Source of the DNA: Legionella genomosp. 1
Lineage (GTDB): Bacteria > Pseudomonadota > Gammaproteobacteria > Legionellales > Legionellaceae
NCBI GenBank assembly: GCA_945901145.1
Contig: CAMDJY010000006.1
Coordinates: forward strand, 1 to 15,859
Direction of reading: 5' to 3'
Length of the DNA stretch: 15,859 nucleotides
Shown here piece by piece: positions 1-8,300 of this stretch. Under the pieces are notes generated by a model. It made no database searches and was not told the origin of the DNA. It saw only the letters and a list, made by a program, of their open reading frames with translations. Positions within the stretch are counted from its first letter, which is position 1; every line of letters starts with the position of its first letter. A program made the position numbers and the translations under genes.

Positions 1-718
1 ATTGTTCAACGCGAGTGAGATCCGTATTTGAGGTAAAGTTTTGAACAAACATTTGCCCATCGGTACGTCCAACCGCTGATATAAAATCATTATTTGCCAA
101 CGCAGCGCCAACCTCGGCTGGCGTGATGCCATAGCCTGCGAGTTTAACGGGATCTAACCAAGCGCGTAATGCAAAGGTTTGATTACCGACAATTTCAGCT
201 TTTTGTACGCCATTGACTGCTTGAAGTTTTGGTTGCACCACACGAATGATGTAATCCGTAATTTTATTAATGGGGATATCTTTACCATAAAAGCCAATAT
301 ACATCGAGTCAATCGTTTGTCCAACAGACACTGTAATCACCGGTTGTTGTGAGTTTTTTGGTAGCTGGTTTAGGACTGCATTGACTTTGGTGTTGATATC
401 TGACAATGCTTGCAGCGCATCATAATTTAACAGCAAGTTTACGGTAATCGTACTGGTATTTTCAGTACTGGTGGAGGTCATATAATCAATGCCATTCGCT
501 TGCGCGATGGAGTTTTCTAGTGGCGTGGTAATAAATCCAGCAACGACGGTCGGATTTGCGCCTGTATACGTAGTTGATATAGTCACAATGGCATTTTCAG
601 TATATGGGTATTGCATGACTGATAACGATCCGATTGAACGTAAACCCATGGCTAAAAGAAATAAACTAATGACCGTGGCCAGGACTGGTCGTTTGATAAA
701 AAGATCGGTAAAGGCCAT
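1..718 (-). CDS. RND efflux pump inner-membrane transporter, N-terminal part (cut by window edge)
   Basis: This is the proton-driven inner-membrane subunit of a tripartite RND efflux pump (HAE1 family: AcrB, MexB, MexI, MdtB). About 239 residues of a protein that is usually about 1030 long are present; the rest lies left of position 1. The N terminus begins MAFTDLFIKRPVLATV, the usual cytoplasmic start leading into TM1 (about residues 10-28), followed by the family pattern Q-Y-P and T-T-x-Y-x-G-A and then the first part of the porter domain. The proton-relay aspartates of TM4 would fall outside the window. The ATG at 718 is preceded by AAGGA about 8 bases upstream, and the adaptor gene stops only 15 bases before it, so the two are co-transcribed. 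The N terminus reads closest to the MexI/MdtB branch, but the substrate cannot be told from sequence. Confidence 0.93.
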   Translation of the reverse strand, partial: MAFTDLFIKRPVLATVISLFLLAMGLRSIGSLSVMQYPYTENAIVTISTTYTGANPTVVAGFITTPLENSIAQANGIDYMTSTSTENTSTITVNLLLNYDALQALSDINTKVNAVLNQLPKNSQQPVITVSVGQTIDSMYIGFYGKDIPINKITDYIIRVVQPKLQAVNGVQKAEIVGNQTFALRAWLDPVKLAGYGITPAEVGAALANNDFISAVGRTDGQMFVQNFTSNTDLTRVEQ

Positions 719-733
719 GCTAAGAGTCCTTGG

Positions 734-1900
734 TTATCGTTCTATGTCCTGTGGCGCGGCATTATCACTGGGTTGTATCGTATTGTTGATGACAATGGTG
801 CTGCCATTTCTGAGTTTGAGTTGACCACTGGTGACAATTTCATCCCCAGCTTTTAAGCCTTTTAATACGGCAATTTGGTCACCACGCGTCTCTCCTAAGG
901 TCACAAATACTTGTTGAACGGTCAATGTTGGTGGCGTTTGTTTGACGACATAAGCAATATCACCATAAGGGTTAAAACTAATGGCTGATTGTGGCACAGT
1001 GAGGAATTGCTGTGATTGATTGGTCTCTACGGTTACATGGACAAACATTCCGGGTTTTAACAGATGGTTTGGGTTTAATAAAGTTGCTTCTACTTGAACA
1101 TTGCGTGTTTCGGTATCGACAATCGGTTCAATAGTGGTGATACTGCCTTGAAAGTTTTGATGCGGAAACGTGTTGGTGGAGATGTTGACTTTTTGTTCAG
1201 TTTTGAGTTCAGCGAGGGTTTGTTGTGGCAGATAAAAATCAACATAAATAGGATCTAATGCTTGTAACGTCGTAATTTTATCACCGACATTTAAGTATTG
1301 ACCCAAATTAATATTGCGAATCCCTAGATACCCTGAAAACGGTGCGTGGATCATTTTTTTAGCGACAATTGCCGCTTGTTCTTCAACCTGCCCTTGTAAA
1401 TTTTTGAGGTTCCATGCATCACCATCGACCGTTTGTTGGCTGACAGCATGCACTTTAAATTGTGCCTGATCGCGCTGATAGGTGACTTTCGCCAGCTCAA
1501 CTTGTGCTTGTAATGCATGTAACTTCCCAAGTTCTTCATCGGCATTTAATTCGACGAGTAATTGATTTTGAGTGGCCTCACTGCCTGGGGTAAAGTGGAT
1601 GGCTTTGACCATACCGGCGAGTTCTGTGGTGACATTGACACCGACTTTAGCTCTGAGACTACCGACTGCTTGTAGGGTTGATTGCCAATCTGATGTCACA
1701 ACTTTTGTTGTTGAAACGGTGGCTGCATGTTGTTGCATGGAAGCATAAAATTTTTTTATCATAACAGCTTGTATGCCTTTCCAAGCAAAAATTAGTCCAA
1801 ATAATACGCTAACGCCGATGAGCATAAAGACCATAGGTTTTGTGAACAGGGCTTTAATATTCATGGCTTTAAGATTTATGATAGACATTCTTGTTGACAC
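734..1900 (-). CDS. RND efflux periplasmic adaptor (membrane fusion protein, AcrA/MexH type)
   Basis: This protein links the inner-membrane RND pump to the outer-membrane channel in the periplasm. It has one N-terminal membrane anchor (about residues 26-43) and no lipobox, unlike AcrA. A biotinyl-lipoyl half-motif with a short coiled-coil hairpin follows (about 90-160), then the second lipoyl half (the stretch with HAPFSGYLGIRNINLGQYL), a beta-barrel part and a membrane-proximal domain with VTVPQSAI-like spacing. The 388-residue length is normal. The longest reading starts at a GTG at 1900 and overlaps the upstream outer-membrane-factor gene by 25 bases. ATG codons at 1888 and 1864 are in frame; the one at 1864 (MNIKALFTKP) gives a more usual leader, and no Shine-Dalgarno sequence decides between them. 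It sits between its two partner genes on the same strand. Confidence 0.93.
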   Translation of the reverse strand: MSTRMSIINLKAMNIKALFTKPMVFMLIGVSVLFGLIFAWKGIQAVMIKKFYASMQQHAATVSTTKVVTSDWQSTLQAVGSLRAKVGVNVTTELAGMVKAIHFTPGSEATQNQLLVELNADEELGKLHALQAQVELAKVTYQRDQAQFKVHAVSQQTVDGDAWNLKNLQGQVEEQAAIVAKKMIHAPFSGYLGIRNINLGQYLNVGDKITTLQALDPIYVDFYLPQQTLAELKTEQKVNISTNTFPHQNFQGSITTIEPIVDTETRNVQVEATLLNPNHLLKPGMFVHVTVETNQSQQFLTVPQSAISFNPYGDIAYVVKQTPPTLTVQQVFVTLGETRGDQIAVLKGLKAGDEIVTSGQLKLRNGSTIVINNTIQPSDNAAPQDIER

Positions 1901-3363
1901 CCAGGTTTATTCCACCAACCACCGCCTAAAGACTGAAATAATGCGACGGTATCATTTAATCGTCCTGCTTGTGCCTGAATCCGATTAATCATAGCTTGCT
2001 GATATTGATGTTGTGCATTGAGTAAATTTATATAAGTTGTGCCTCCGAGTCTATATTGAGATAGCGTTAATTTCAGTGCTTTGCTTGCTGCCTGCTCCGC
2101 CCGTGCTTGTGCTTGTAGGGTGCGTGCGTCGGTTTCTAATGCCCGCAAGGTGTCGGCTACGTCTCTAAATGCGTTCAATACAGTTTGTCGATATTGTGCT
2201 TCTGCTTGTTTGAAGGCATCGATTTTCCCGCGACGTGCAGCGAATAATGCACCACCTTTAAAAATAGTTTGGCTGACCTGAATTAATCCATCCCAGACCA
2301 GATTGTGCGGTGTAAATAAATTAAGAAATGAGGTGTTAATCCAACCGTAAGCGCCAGTGATGGTGAATTGGGGAAGTAAATTCGCTGTAGCCACACCAAT
2401 TTGTGCACAGGCGGCATGAATCAATGCTTCAGATGCGCGAATATCGGGTCGTTGTTTCACGAGATTGGAAGGCAAGCTTACCGGAATATTTTCCGGAAGA
2501 TGCAATGCATTGAGATTAATTTGCGGCAATGGCCCATCAGGAAACGCGCCAACGAGTGCGGAGAGTGTATGTTGCGCTTGAGCTAAGCTTTTTTGTAAAG
2601 GCGGTAGTGATGCTTTTGTTTGTTCAAGGGTGGTTTTTTGGGTCAGTACATCTGCTTCCGAAATCCCGCCTAATCGATATTGTTGATTTAAAATATTGAG
2701 TACATTTTGTTCTACATGAATTAATTCGTCTGTGGCTTGAATCTGGTCTTGATACGAAGCAATATTGATTGCACTGGTCACAATATTCGCGGTGAGTGTC
2801 ATGTACGCGGCAATCAGCTGAAATTGTTGATAATCGACTTGTGCCCGAAGTGATTCTAACTCACGTCGAGCGCCGCCAAAGACATCAAACGTATAAGAAA
2901 TGGTGAGTGTTGGATTCACGAGATTAAATGTAAACTCGCGGTTATCAACACCAATGGCAACGAGTGAGTAGCGTTGACGTTGTGCCGTATTGATGGTTTG
3001 AATATTCGGGAGAAAGGCGCTACCAATTTGAATATTGACATTTTCTTGTGCTTGCTGCAAAGCTGCGATCGCTGATGCTAAACTAGGACTATTGGCTAGA
3101 CCAGTTTGGATAAGCTGATTAATTTGGGGCGAGTGAAACAGCTCCCACCAAAGAAGCGGGATATCTTCATTATTGACAAAAGTTTGCGCATTACCTCCTG
3201 CGCTTTGGCTGTGTACGGTTTTTTTAGGCAGAGGAATTTCTGTCAGTCGTTTGACGTCTGGGGGTGGGGGTGTATGAAAATCAGGGCCCACCATACATGC
3301 ACTTAAACTCATAGTATATAAAAAAATGAGAAAGCGACGTATGACGGACCGCTGCGCGCCCAT
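1876..3363 (-). CDS. Outer-membrane efflux lipoprotein (TolC/OprM-like, NodT family)
   Basis: This is the outer-membrane exit duct of the tripartite pump. From the ATG at 3363 the product has 495 residues, typical for OprM/NodT proteins. A basic N terminus and hydrophobic stretch end in the lipobox L-S-A-C, with Cys23 as the predicted lipidated residue, followed by the family signature MVGPDF and a proline-rich linker. Two OEP repeats follow, each with long heptad-rich helices; the second includes the K-Q-R-P-D-I-R-A-S-E motif typical of these channels. The ATG at 3363 shares one base with the photolyase TGA (TGATG), pointing to translational coupling. A TTG codon directly before it could extend the ORF by one residue but is less likely. 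AAGGAA lies about 11 bases upstream. Confidence 0.94.
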   Translation of the reverse strand: MGAQRSVIRRFLIFLYTMSLSACMVGPDFHTPPPPDVKRLTEIPLPKKTVHSQSAGGNAQTFVNNEDIPLLWWELFHSPQINQLIQTGLANSPSLASAIAALQQAQENVNIQIGSAFLPNIQTINTAQRQRYSLVAIGVDNREFTFNLVNPTLTISYTFDVFGGARRELESLRAQVDYQQFQLIAAYMTLTANIVTSAINIASYQDQIQATDELIHVEQNVLNILNQQYRLGGISEADVLTQKTTLEQTKASLPPLQKSLAQAQHTLSALVGAFPDGPLPQINLNALHLPENIPVSLPSNLVKQRPDIRASEALIHAACAQIGVATANLLPQFTITGAYGWINTSFLNLFTPHNLVWDGLIQVSQTIFKGGALFAARRGKIDAFKQAEAQYRQTVLNAFRDVADTLRALETDARTLQAQARAEQAASKALKLTLSQYRLGGTTYINLLNAQHQYQQAMINRIQAQAGRLNDTVALFQSLGGGWWNKPGCQQECLS

Positions 3364-4760
3364 CAAAGTGCTTGTTCCTTTGTTGGGTTTTTTAAAGCCT
3401 GATAATAGGCCAGCGCTTGATGACGGGCGACGTCATGTTGCACGATGGGTTTTGGATAATCCCTGCCCAGCACGCATCCACTGGTCAGTTCAGGAACCCA
3501 TTGACGAATATAGGTTTCATCGGGATCAAATTTTTCGCTTTGCAGGACAGGATTAAAAATACGAAAATAAGGTGCAGCATCAGCGCCACATCCAGCAACC
3601 CATTGCCAACTTGCGCTATTATTTGCGAGATCGGCATCGACTAACGTATCAAAAAACCAATCAGCGCCCAAGCGCCAATCGATGAATAAGTCCTTGGTAA
3701 GAAATGACGCGACAATCATGCGCACACGATTATGCATGTAGCCCGTCGCCCATAATTCGCGCATGCCGGCATCAATAATTGGATAACCTGTGAGGCCTTG
3801 TTGCCAAAGTTTGAGTGCTTTTTCGTCGATATGCCATGGAAAATGGTTGAATTCCTTTCTGAAGTTTTCCTGTGGTAGTGTCGGGACATGGTAGAGCAAA
3901 TGTGTGGAAAATTCTCGCCAACCAAGTTCTGACAGAAAATGGTCTGCTGAAGGCCAATCACAATTTGGATTTAATTTGGTAAATGCTACTGCACGCCAAA
4001 TGCTCCATGGCGAAATTTCTCCAAAATGTAGATGTGGTGATAGTCTTGATGTTGCTTGTTTTGCCGGGATATTGCGATTGGTTTTGTAATTGGTGAGATG
4101 ATGTTCGATGAATTGCTGCAATTTTTCTTGCGCGCCAAGCTCTCCGGGTTGCCAATATTCAGGAAATCGAGCGGCCCAATTAGGATGTTTGGGCAGTAGA
4201 TTCCAAGTCATGATGGACTCACTGAATATTTCTACTTTTTGAGTTTGGTGCATGGGTTTAATCTGATACGCACTCGGCGTTGGCTTTGAACTTATGGTTT
4301 TTAGGCAATTTTTCCAAAAAGGCGTGAAGACTTTAAAATATTCGCCTTGTTGATTAAGAATAGTCCAGGGTTCGTTTAATAGGCTCGCATTAAAACTTGT
4401 GACTTGGATATTTTGTTCTAAGAGCTTTGATTTTAATAACGTATCACGTTGAATAGCTTGAGGTTCATAACAGCGATTCCAATAGACGTTGGTGATCGAC
4501 AATTGGTTGATAATCTCAGCGACGATCTGCAGTGGATCACCTTGGCGTAAGATTAAATTTAAACCATATTTTTGCAAAGATTGGTTGAGTGCCAATAAAC
4601 TATGATGCAGCCACCACTGTTGTGCTCGGCCGAGCACACTGGTTTTGGGGTCATAGACATAGAGTGGAATCACGACTTCGTGTTCGGTGCAGGCCGTCAT
4701 CAACGCAGGATTATCAGCGACTCTAAGATCTTGTCTAAACCATACTAATGCAATATTCAC
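3363..4760 (-). CDS. phrB: Deoxyribodipyrimidine photolyase (class I CPD photolyase)
   Basis: The family repairs cyclobutane pyrimidine dimers using blue light, with reduced FAD as catalyst and an antenna cofactor. The protein has 465 residues (E. coli Phr has 472). The Rossmann-like antenna domain begins at the first residues (ALVWFRQDLRVADNPAL). The C-terminal FAD domain carries the T-S-R-L-S-P-H-L-H-F-G motif, G-Y-P-I-I-D-A-x-M-R, N-R-x-R-M, and W-Q-W followed by A-A-P-Y-F-R-I-F-N-P. Trp309, Trp362 and Trp385 have the same spacing as the E. coli electron-transfer triad 306/359/382, so the enzyme should be active. The start is GTG at 4760; no strong Shine-Dalgarno sequence is visible. It heads the efflux gene run, and a decayed copy of part of it lies at about 5212-5281. 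Confidence 0.95.
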   Translation of the reverse strand: MNIALVWFRQDLRVADNPALMTACTEHEVVIPLYVYDPKTSVLGRAQQWWLHHSLLALNQSLQKYGLNLILRQGDPLQIVAEIINQLSITNVYWNRCYEPQAIQRDTLLKSKLLEQNIQVTSFNASLLNEPWTILNQQGEYFKVFTPFWKNCLKTISSKPTPSAYQIKPMHQTQKVEIFSESIMTWNLLPKHPNWAARFPEYWQPGELGAQEKLQQFIEHHLTNYKTNRNIPAKQATSRLSPHLHFGEISPWSIWRAVAFTKLNPNCDWPSADHFLSELGWREFSTHLLYHVPTLPQENFRKEFNHFPWHIDEKALKLWQQGLTGYPIIDAGMRELWATGYMHNRVRMIVASFLTKDLFIDWRLGADWFFDTLVDADLANNSASWQWVAGCGADAAPYFRIFNPVLQSEKFDPDETYIRQWVPELTSGCVLGRDYPKPIVQHDVARHQALAYYQALKNPTKEQAL

Positions 4761-4847
4761 GGGTGTCTTAAAGATGTGGAGGAAGTTTAATCATGAATTA
4801 ATTGATGTTAGCAATCAAGTAGTTTTGGCCCATGATTGTTATATCCG

Positions 4848-5096
4848 CTAATCACGATAATGCTCGGTATATTGTTCCAATAATGCTCTAATCATTGTTT
4901 GATAACGGGTATGATGTTTCTTTGCTGCTTTTTTGAAAAATTCAATACTTTCTTTAGTGAGTGCAAGCGTTACTTTTACCGTTTCCTCTCGCATGACCAA
5001 TTTTGCAGGAGGAGGTAGAAAATCATCAATTAATTTAAGATCTCCAATCGGTTCATTTGTATACTCAATTTTTCTCTTTTTCATATTTTTGTTCAT
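4848..5096 (-). CDS. Ribbon-helix-helix antitoxin-like protein (CopG/BrnA type), no toxin visible
   Basis: This is a small basic protein of 82 residues from the ATG at 5096 (TTG at 5105 and ATG at 5084 are alternatives; none has a clear Shine-Dalgarno sequence). The N-terminal part includes E-P-I-G-D-L and D-D-F-L-P-P-P. The C-terminal half looks like a ribbon-helix-helix fold: a strand K-V-T-L-A-L, then helix T-K-E-S-I-E-F-F-K-K-A-A, a turn, and helix Y-Q-T-M-I-R-A-L-L-E-Q-Y. This resembles the antitoxins paired with BrnT-type toxins, which bind DNA as dimers and repress their own promoter. No toxin-sized ORF lies on either side: phrB follows after 87 bases and the upstream region is non-coding. 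It could be an orphan antitoxin or a stand-alone regulator. Family assignment is by eye. Confidence 0.7.
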   Translation of the reverse strand: MNKNMKKRKIEYTNEPIGDLKLIDDFLPPPAKLVMREETVKVTLALTKESIEFFKKAAKKHHTRYQTMIRALLEQYTEHYRD

Positions 5097-5120
5097 CCCA
5101 CTCAAAAGTAATATTCATTT

Positions 5121-5149
5121 AGTATAGACCAAGACCATATAGTTATCCA
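5121..5149 (-). promoter_or_regulatory. Likely sigma-70 promoter of the RHH gene
   Basis: Read on the minus strand, TGGATA (5149-5144) and TATACT (5126-5121) are separated by exactly 17 bases. Both are close to the -35 and -10 consensus, and the predicted start lies about 15-20 bases before the RHH coding region. The -35 box overlaps the palindrome at 5147-5162. Prediction from sequence only. Confidence 0.45.
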
Positions 5150-5162
5150 TATTTAAATATGG
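5147..5162. promoter_or_regulatory. 16-bp perfect palindrome, candidate RHH operator
   Basis: CCATATTTAAATATGG is a perfect palindrome lying over the -35 region of the predicted RHH promoter, about 50 bases upstream of the RHH start. RHH antitoxins commonly bind such symmetric sites and repress themselves, so this is a reasonable operator candidate. That role is inferred from position and symmetry. Confidence 0.4.
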
Positions 5163-5201
5163 TATTTAAGATAATACCTGGCCGGCGTATTATCTTAAAT
5201 A
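5163..5201. repeat. 39-base inverted repeat (15-bp perfect arms, 9-base GC-rich loop)
   Basis: TATTTAAGATAATAC (5163-5177) pairs perfectly with GTATTATCTTAAATA (5187-5201) around the loop CTGGCCGGC. The AT-rich stem with a GC-rich palindromic centre is unlike a standard intrinsic terminator, and no T-run follows on either strand. It lies between the RHH promoter and the photolyase remnant. It may be a protein-binding site, a small mobile hairpin element or a transcript-processing site. Confidence 0.75.
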
Positions 5202-5211
5202 TAAAATCAGT

Positions 5212-5281
5212 AAATTTTTCCAAAATGCAAATGCGGTTAGCGTATGGATGGTGCTTGTTTTGCAGTTGGCCAGAAATTTGT
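5212..5281 (-). pseudogene. Decayed fragment of a photolyase gene
   Basis: Positions 5212-5263 align without gaps to 4013-4064 inside phrB, with 42 of 52 bases identical by hand count. Translated on the minus strand in the matching frame, the fragment reads T-N-F-W-P-T-A-K-Q-A-P-S-I-R-stop-P-H-L-H-F-G-K-I, against T-N-R-N-I-P-A-K-Q-A-T-S-R-L-S-P-H-L-H-F-G-E-I in phrB. The P-H-L-H-F-G motif of the FAD-binding domain is intact, but a TAA stop interrupts the frame, and similarity is lost at about 5211, beside the 39-base inverted repeat. It is too short to be functional. It points to an old duplication or a replaced photolyase copy at this junction. Confidence 0.7.
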
Positions 5282-5299
5282 GATTTATTTATATTTAAC

Positions 5300-5329
5300 T
5301 TGGCAATTATAGTGTTTTTGTGATATAAA
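5300..5329 (+). promoter_or_regulatory. Likely promoter of the giant SecA-like gene
   Basis: TTGGCA (5300-5305) and TATAAA (5324-5329) are 18 bases apart, and a TG one base upstream of the -10 (5321-5322) gives an extended -10. The predicted start near 5336 leaves a leader of about 34 bases with GGGGA at 5356-5360, nine bases before the ATG at 5370. The surrounding region is very AT-rich, so chance matches are possible. Confidence 0.5.
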
Positions 5330-5369
5330 TATACACAATAATATATTTTGTTGCTGGGGAAAACTAATC

Positions 5370-8300
5370 ATGCCTTTACTTACCGAAAACTCCTTAAAAC
5401 TGACTGGCGAACTTATTGAAACATACAATAATGGAAATTTTTCAACAACTTTTAATGTAAGTGAGCAGTTTCCTCTTGAGTTTACAAACGAACAATATCT
5501 ACTGACTGACGTGTCTGAGGGTATCCAGCAGCAACAGCAGCAACAGCAGCAACAACAACAGCAACAGCAGCAACAGCAGCAACAGCAGCAACAGCAGCAG
5601 CAACAGCGGTCAGATTTCAAAGGCGATAAAAGCAATCTGATAAATCGTTACAATATCCAGACAAAAAAGGAGTGTGTAACTCTATGGAACCATTCTCAAC
5701 CAAACCAACCCCTAATACTACAAAATAAAAATTTGAAAGAATTATTCTCGCTTTTTGTTGGGAGTGATCAAGATGACGCTCGTAAAAAGATTATTCGCCA
5801 TTTTACGTTCGAAGCATTTAAACAACTCATAGAGCATGCGAGTGAGTTTCAATTTGCGATTCCTCAAGATCCTGGTGTAGAAGGTAAAAATGAAGATGAT
5901 ATCGATTTTAAAGATAATTTGCCTGAAGGTTTTTTTATAGAGTATCTTGAAGATCAGTCTTTGGTTTTATGTTTCGATGCAAATCGAATTCGTCATGATG
6001 ACACTAACCCTTTTTCAATGATCCTGTATCGAAAACCTGAGTTGCCAGTAGTTTCCATAGTTGAACAAGAATTTTTGGTTCAGGATTTTGTGAAAACATT
6101 GAATAAGAAACAATTAAAAGCTTTTGCAAGAATACCCGATTCAGGCAAGCAGCAACTGATTGACTTAGTCCATTTGATTCAACAATCACCTAATAATTCT
6201 TTTTTTGACACATGGCGCGCAGGTCTTGACTGTTCTCAAAACTGGTCAGAATTTTTAGTATTCGATGAAGTGAATGCCGTCTTGAGCAGCTTAAGCTCTT
6301 TGAGAGATTCACCTTCTGCAACAAAGGCGTGGTTGTCTTTGGTTCTAAGTCATACAAAAGCTACAGGACATATGCAATATGCAGCACTTTGGAAAGCATT
6401 TAAAGCCATCTTAGAATACACACAATCAAAATCATTGACGATTGATTACAGTCAATGGATTGAATATATGACAAAACAACAACACCTACACGGTGTTGTC
6501 TTATGTGGTCGTCTTTATCAACTGTTGAAGCTCGCGGAATTGCTGCCCGAAACATCCCTGGTACAGCAATCTATTTTTAATAATTTTGCAGCAATTGATT
6601 GGCGGCGAAATGGTTTGTACTACGCTGCGATTGATTCTAACCGATACTTTTTAAATTTGAGTTCTAAATCGGGCTTAAGCAATTTTGAACCCACCATTGG
6701 TTCTAACGGGTCTGAACTTGAGGTTGATTACCGAACGGATTGGTATGCTAGAACGATTGTTACAGCGCCTATGGAACATGCAATGCGTTACGCTCAAACT
6801 CACCTTGAGTTAAAATATAGTGAGCAAGAATTGCACTATCAAATGCTGCAAAAATGTAGAGGATTACTTGGTGATTCAGCTTCTACTCAAACAGAATCTG
6901 ATTATTTTCGACTTGCAACGTTTTGCATGGCACACGGACAAGATGATGCTCAAAGTATCATGGTGACCATTGATGCAGGTGAATATCCGTCGGCTGAAGA
7001 TTACTCTCAGGAGTTACATCAAATCAATGCAGCATATTCTCCTTTTGATCCTGTACACATAAAATTTAAAGATATCAAAACTTATTTAACATACAGACGA
7101 AATTGCCCAGACTCAGGTGATATTAAAGATCATGAACCTAATGCAATTGGACGTGCTCTAAGGGCGCTACGTCGTTTAAAATGGTCAGATAATAACATTG
7201 AAGTACAACTCAAAGCACTGATGCACCCGCAAGCTCCAAGGCTTTGGCTGACTGTATGTCCTTGGTTATCTCCAGAGCATGGTTTGGAGGTTAATAGCTC
7301 CTATGCAACAGCCAAAAAAACATTTGAAGATAAACATGCTGATAATCTTACGCAGTTTGATTTGGAAGGAAACCCTACAAAAGAAAACAAGTCATCTCAA
7401 AAAATTATTAGCTCGGTAGAACTATGTTTGAAATTTTATCACAAACAATTACAGTCGATTGATTTTGAAAAAAATAATTATTTTCCTGATAAAGACGACT
7501 TTATCAAATTTTATAAAGAATTATTTGAGACTAGATTTCAACCTACCAATTCAGATACTAAAACTCGTAATTTGCGTAGAGAAGCTATTAACGACTTGAT
7601 CAAGCAAGGAATGGTAATCACCCGCTCAGATTATTGTAGGTGTTTTACACAAAAAGAGATATCTCACGGGCTTAATGACTTTAATCTTTATTCTACGTAT
7701 TTTAAACAAGAAAATGAAGCCTTATGTAAGCGATTTATAGTAGATCATCTTGCTGCTGAAGACCATGAGGCAGCAATTGAGGATTTAAAAGATTTATTAA
7801 GATTTTTTGCAAAAATAAATAATAAAGAACATTTTAATGAATTAGGTGCTGTCTTGGGTGTCCTCTTAGACGAAGCAAAACCTGATAAACGCTACCATGT
7901 GTCTCAACTCTACAAAAGATTAACACGGCTTTTCGATGATAGAAAATGGGATTGGGCTCAACATTTTCCTTTGGAAGTTCTAAAATTATTGATCAAGTTT
8001 GATAATAATTCTCTCTTAAATAGTAATATGGAGGACTTAGAGGGCGAATTAGGTGGAGATATTCGCTGGTTCATAACAAAAACAATTTCGCCTTTCCTTT
8101 ATATTTATTCGGTCAGCGATTACGTAAGAGCTCGGATGATGGAGCAGCTACACTATAGTTTCAACGTTTCGACACTTGGCTTAGAAGATCCAATCAAATT
8201 TTTAAAACAAGGTACCCCAAATTGTTTAATCTATCCGCTCACTCGCATAATTGACAATCAAGAAGTTAGGGATAGATTAATAAAGGAATTAGCATCAGAG

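Noticed and set aside
489..824. Plus-strand ORF over the RND and adaptor genes
   Set aside because: It is a shadow of two well-supported minus-strand genes and has no recognisable domain or Shine-Dalgarno sequence.
3364..3366. TTG as the start of the outer-membrane factor gene
   Set aside because: It adds one residue only, and the ATG directly after it overlaps the phrB stop as TGATG, a common coupling arrangement.
5106..5369. A BrnT-type toxin gene beside the RHH gene
   Set aside because: No intact or broken toxin reading frame is visible; the space is taken by regulatory sites, the inverted repeat and the photolyase fragment.
5285..5635. Minus-strand ORF of 116 residues with a long cysteine run
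   Set aside because: It is the antisense of the CAG/CAA tract in the giant gene; 26 consecutive cysteines, with no start signal or family match, are an artefact.
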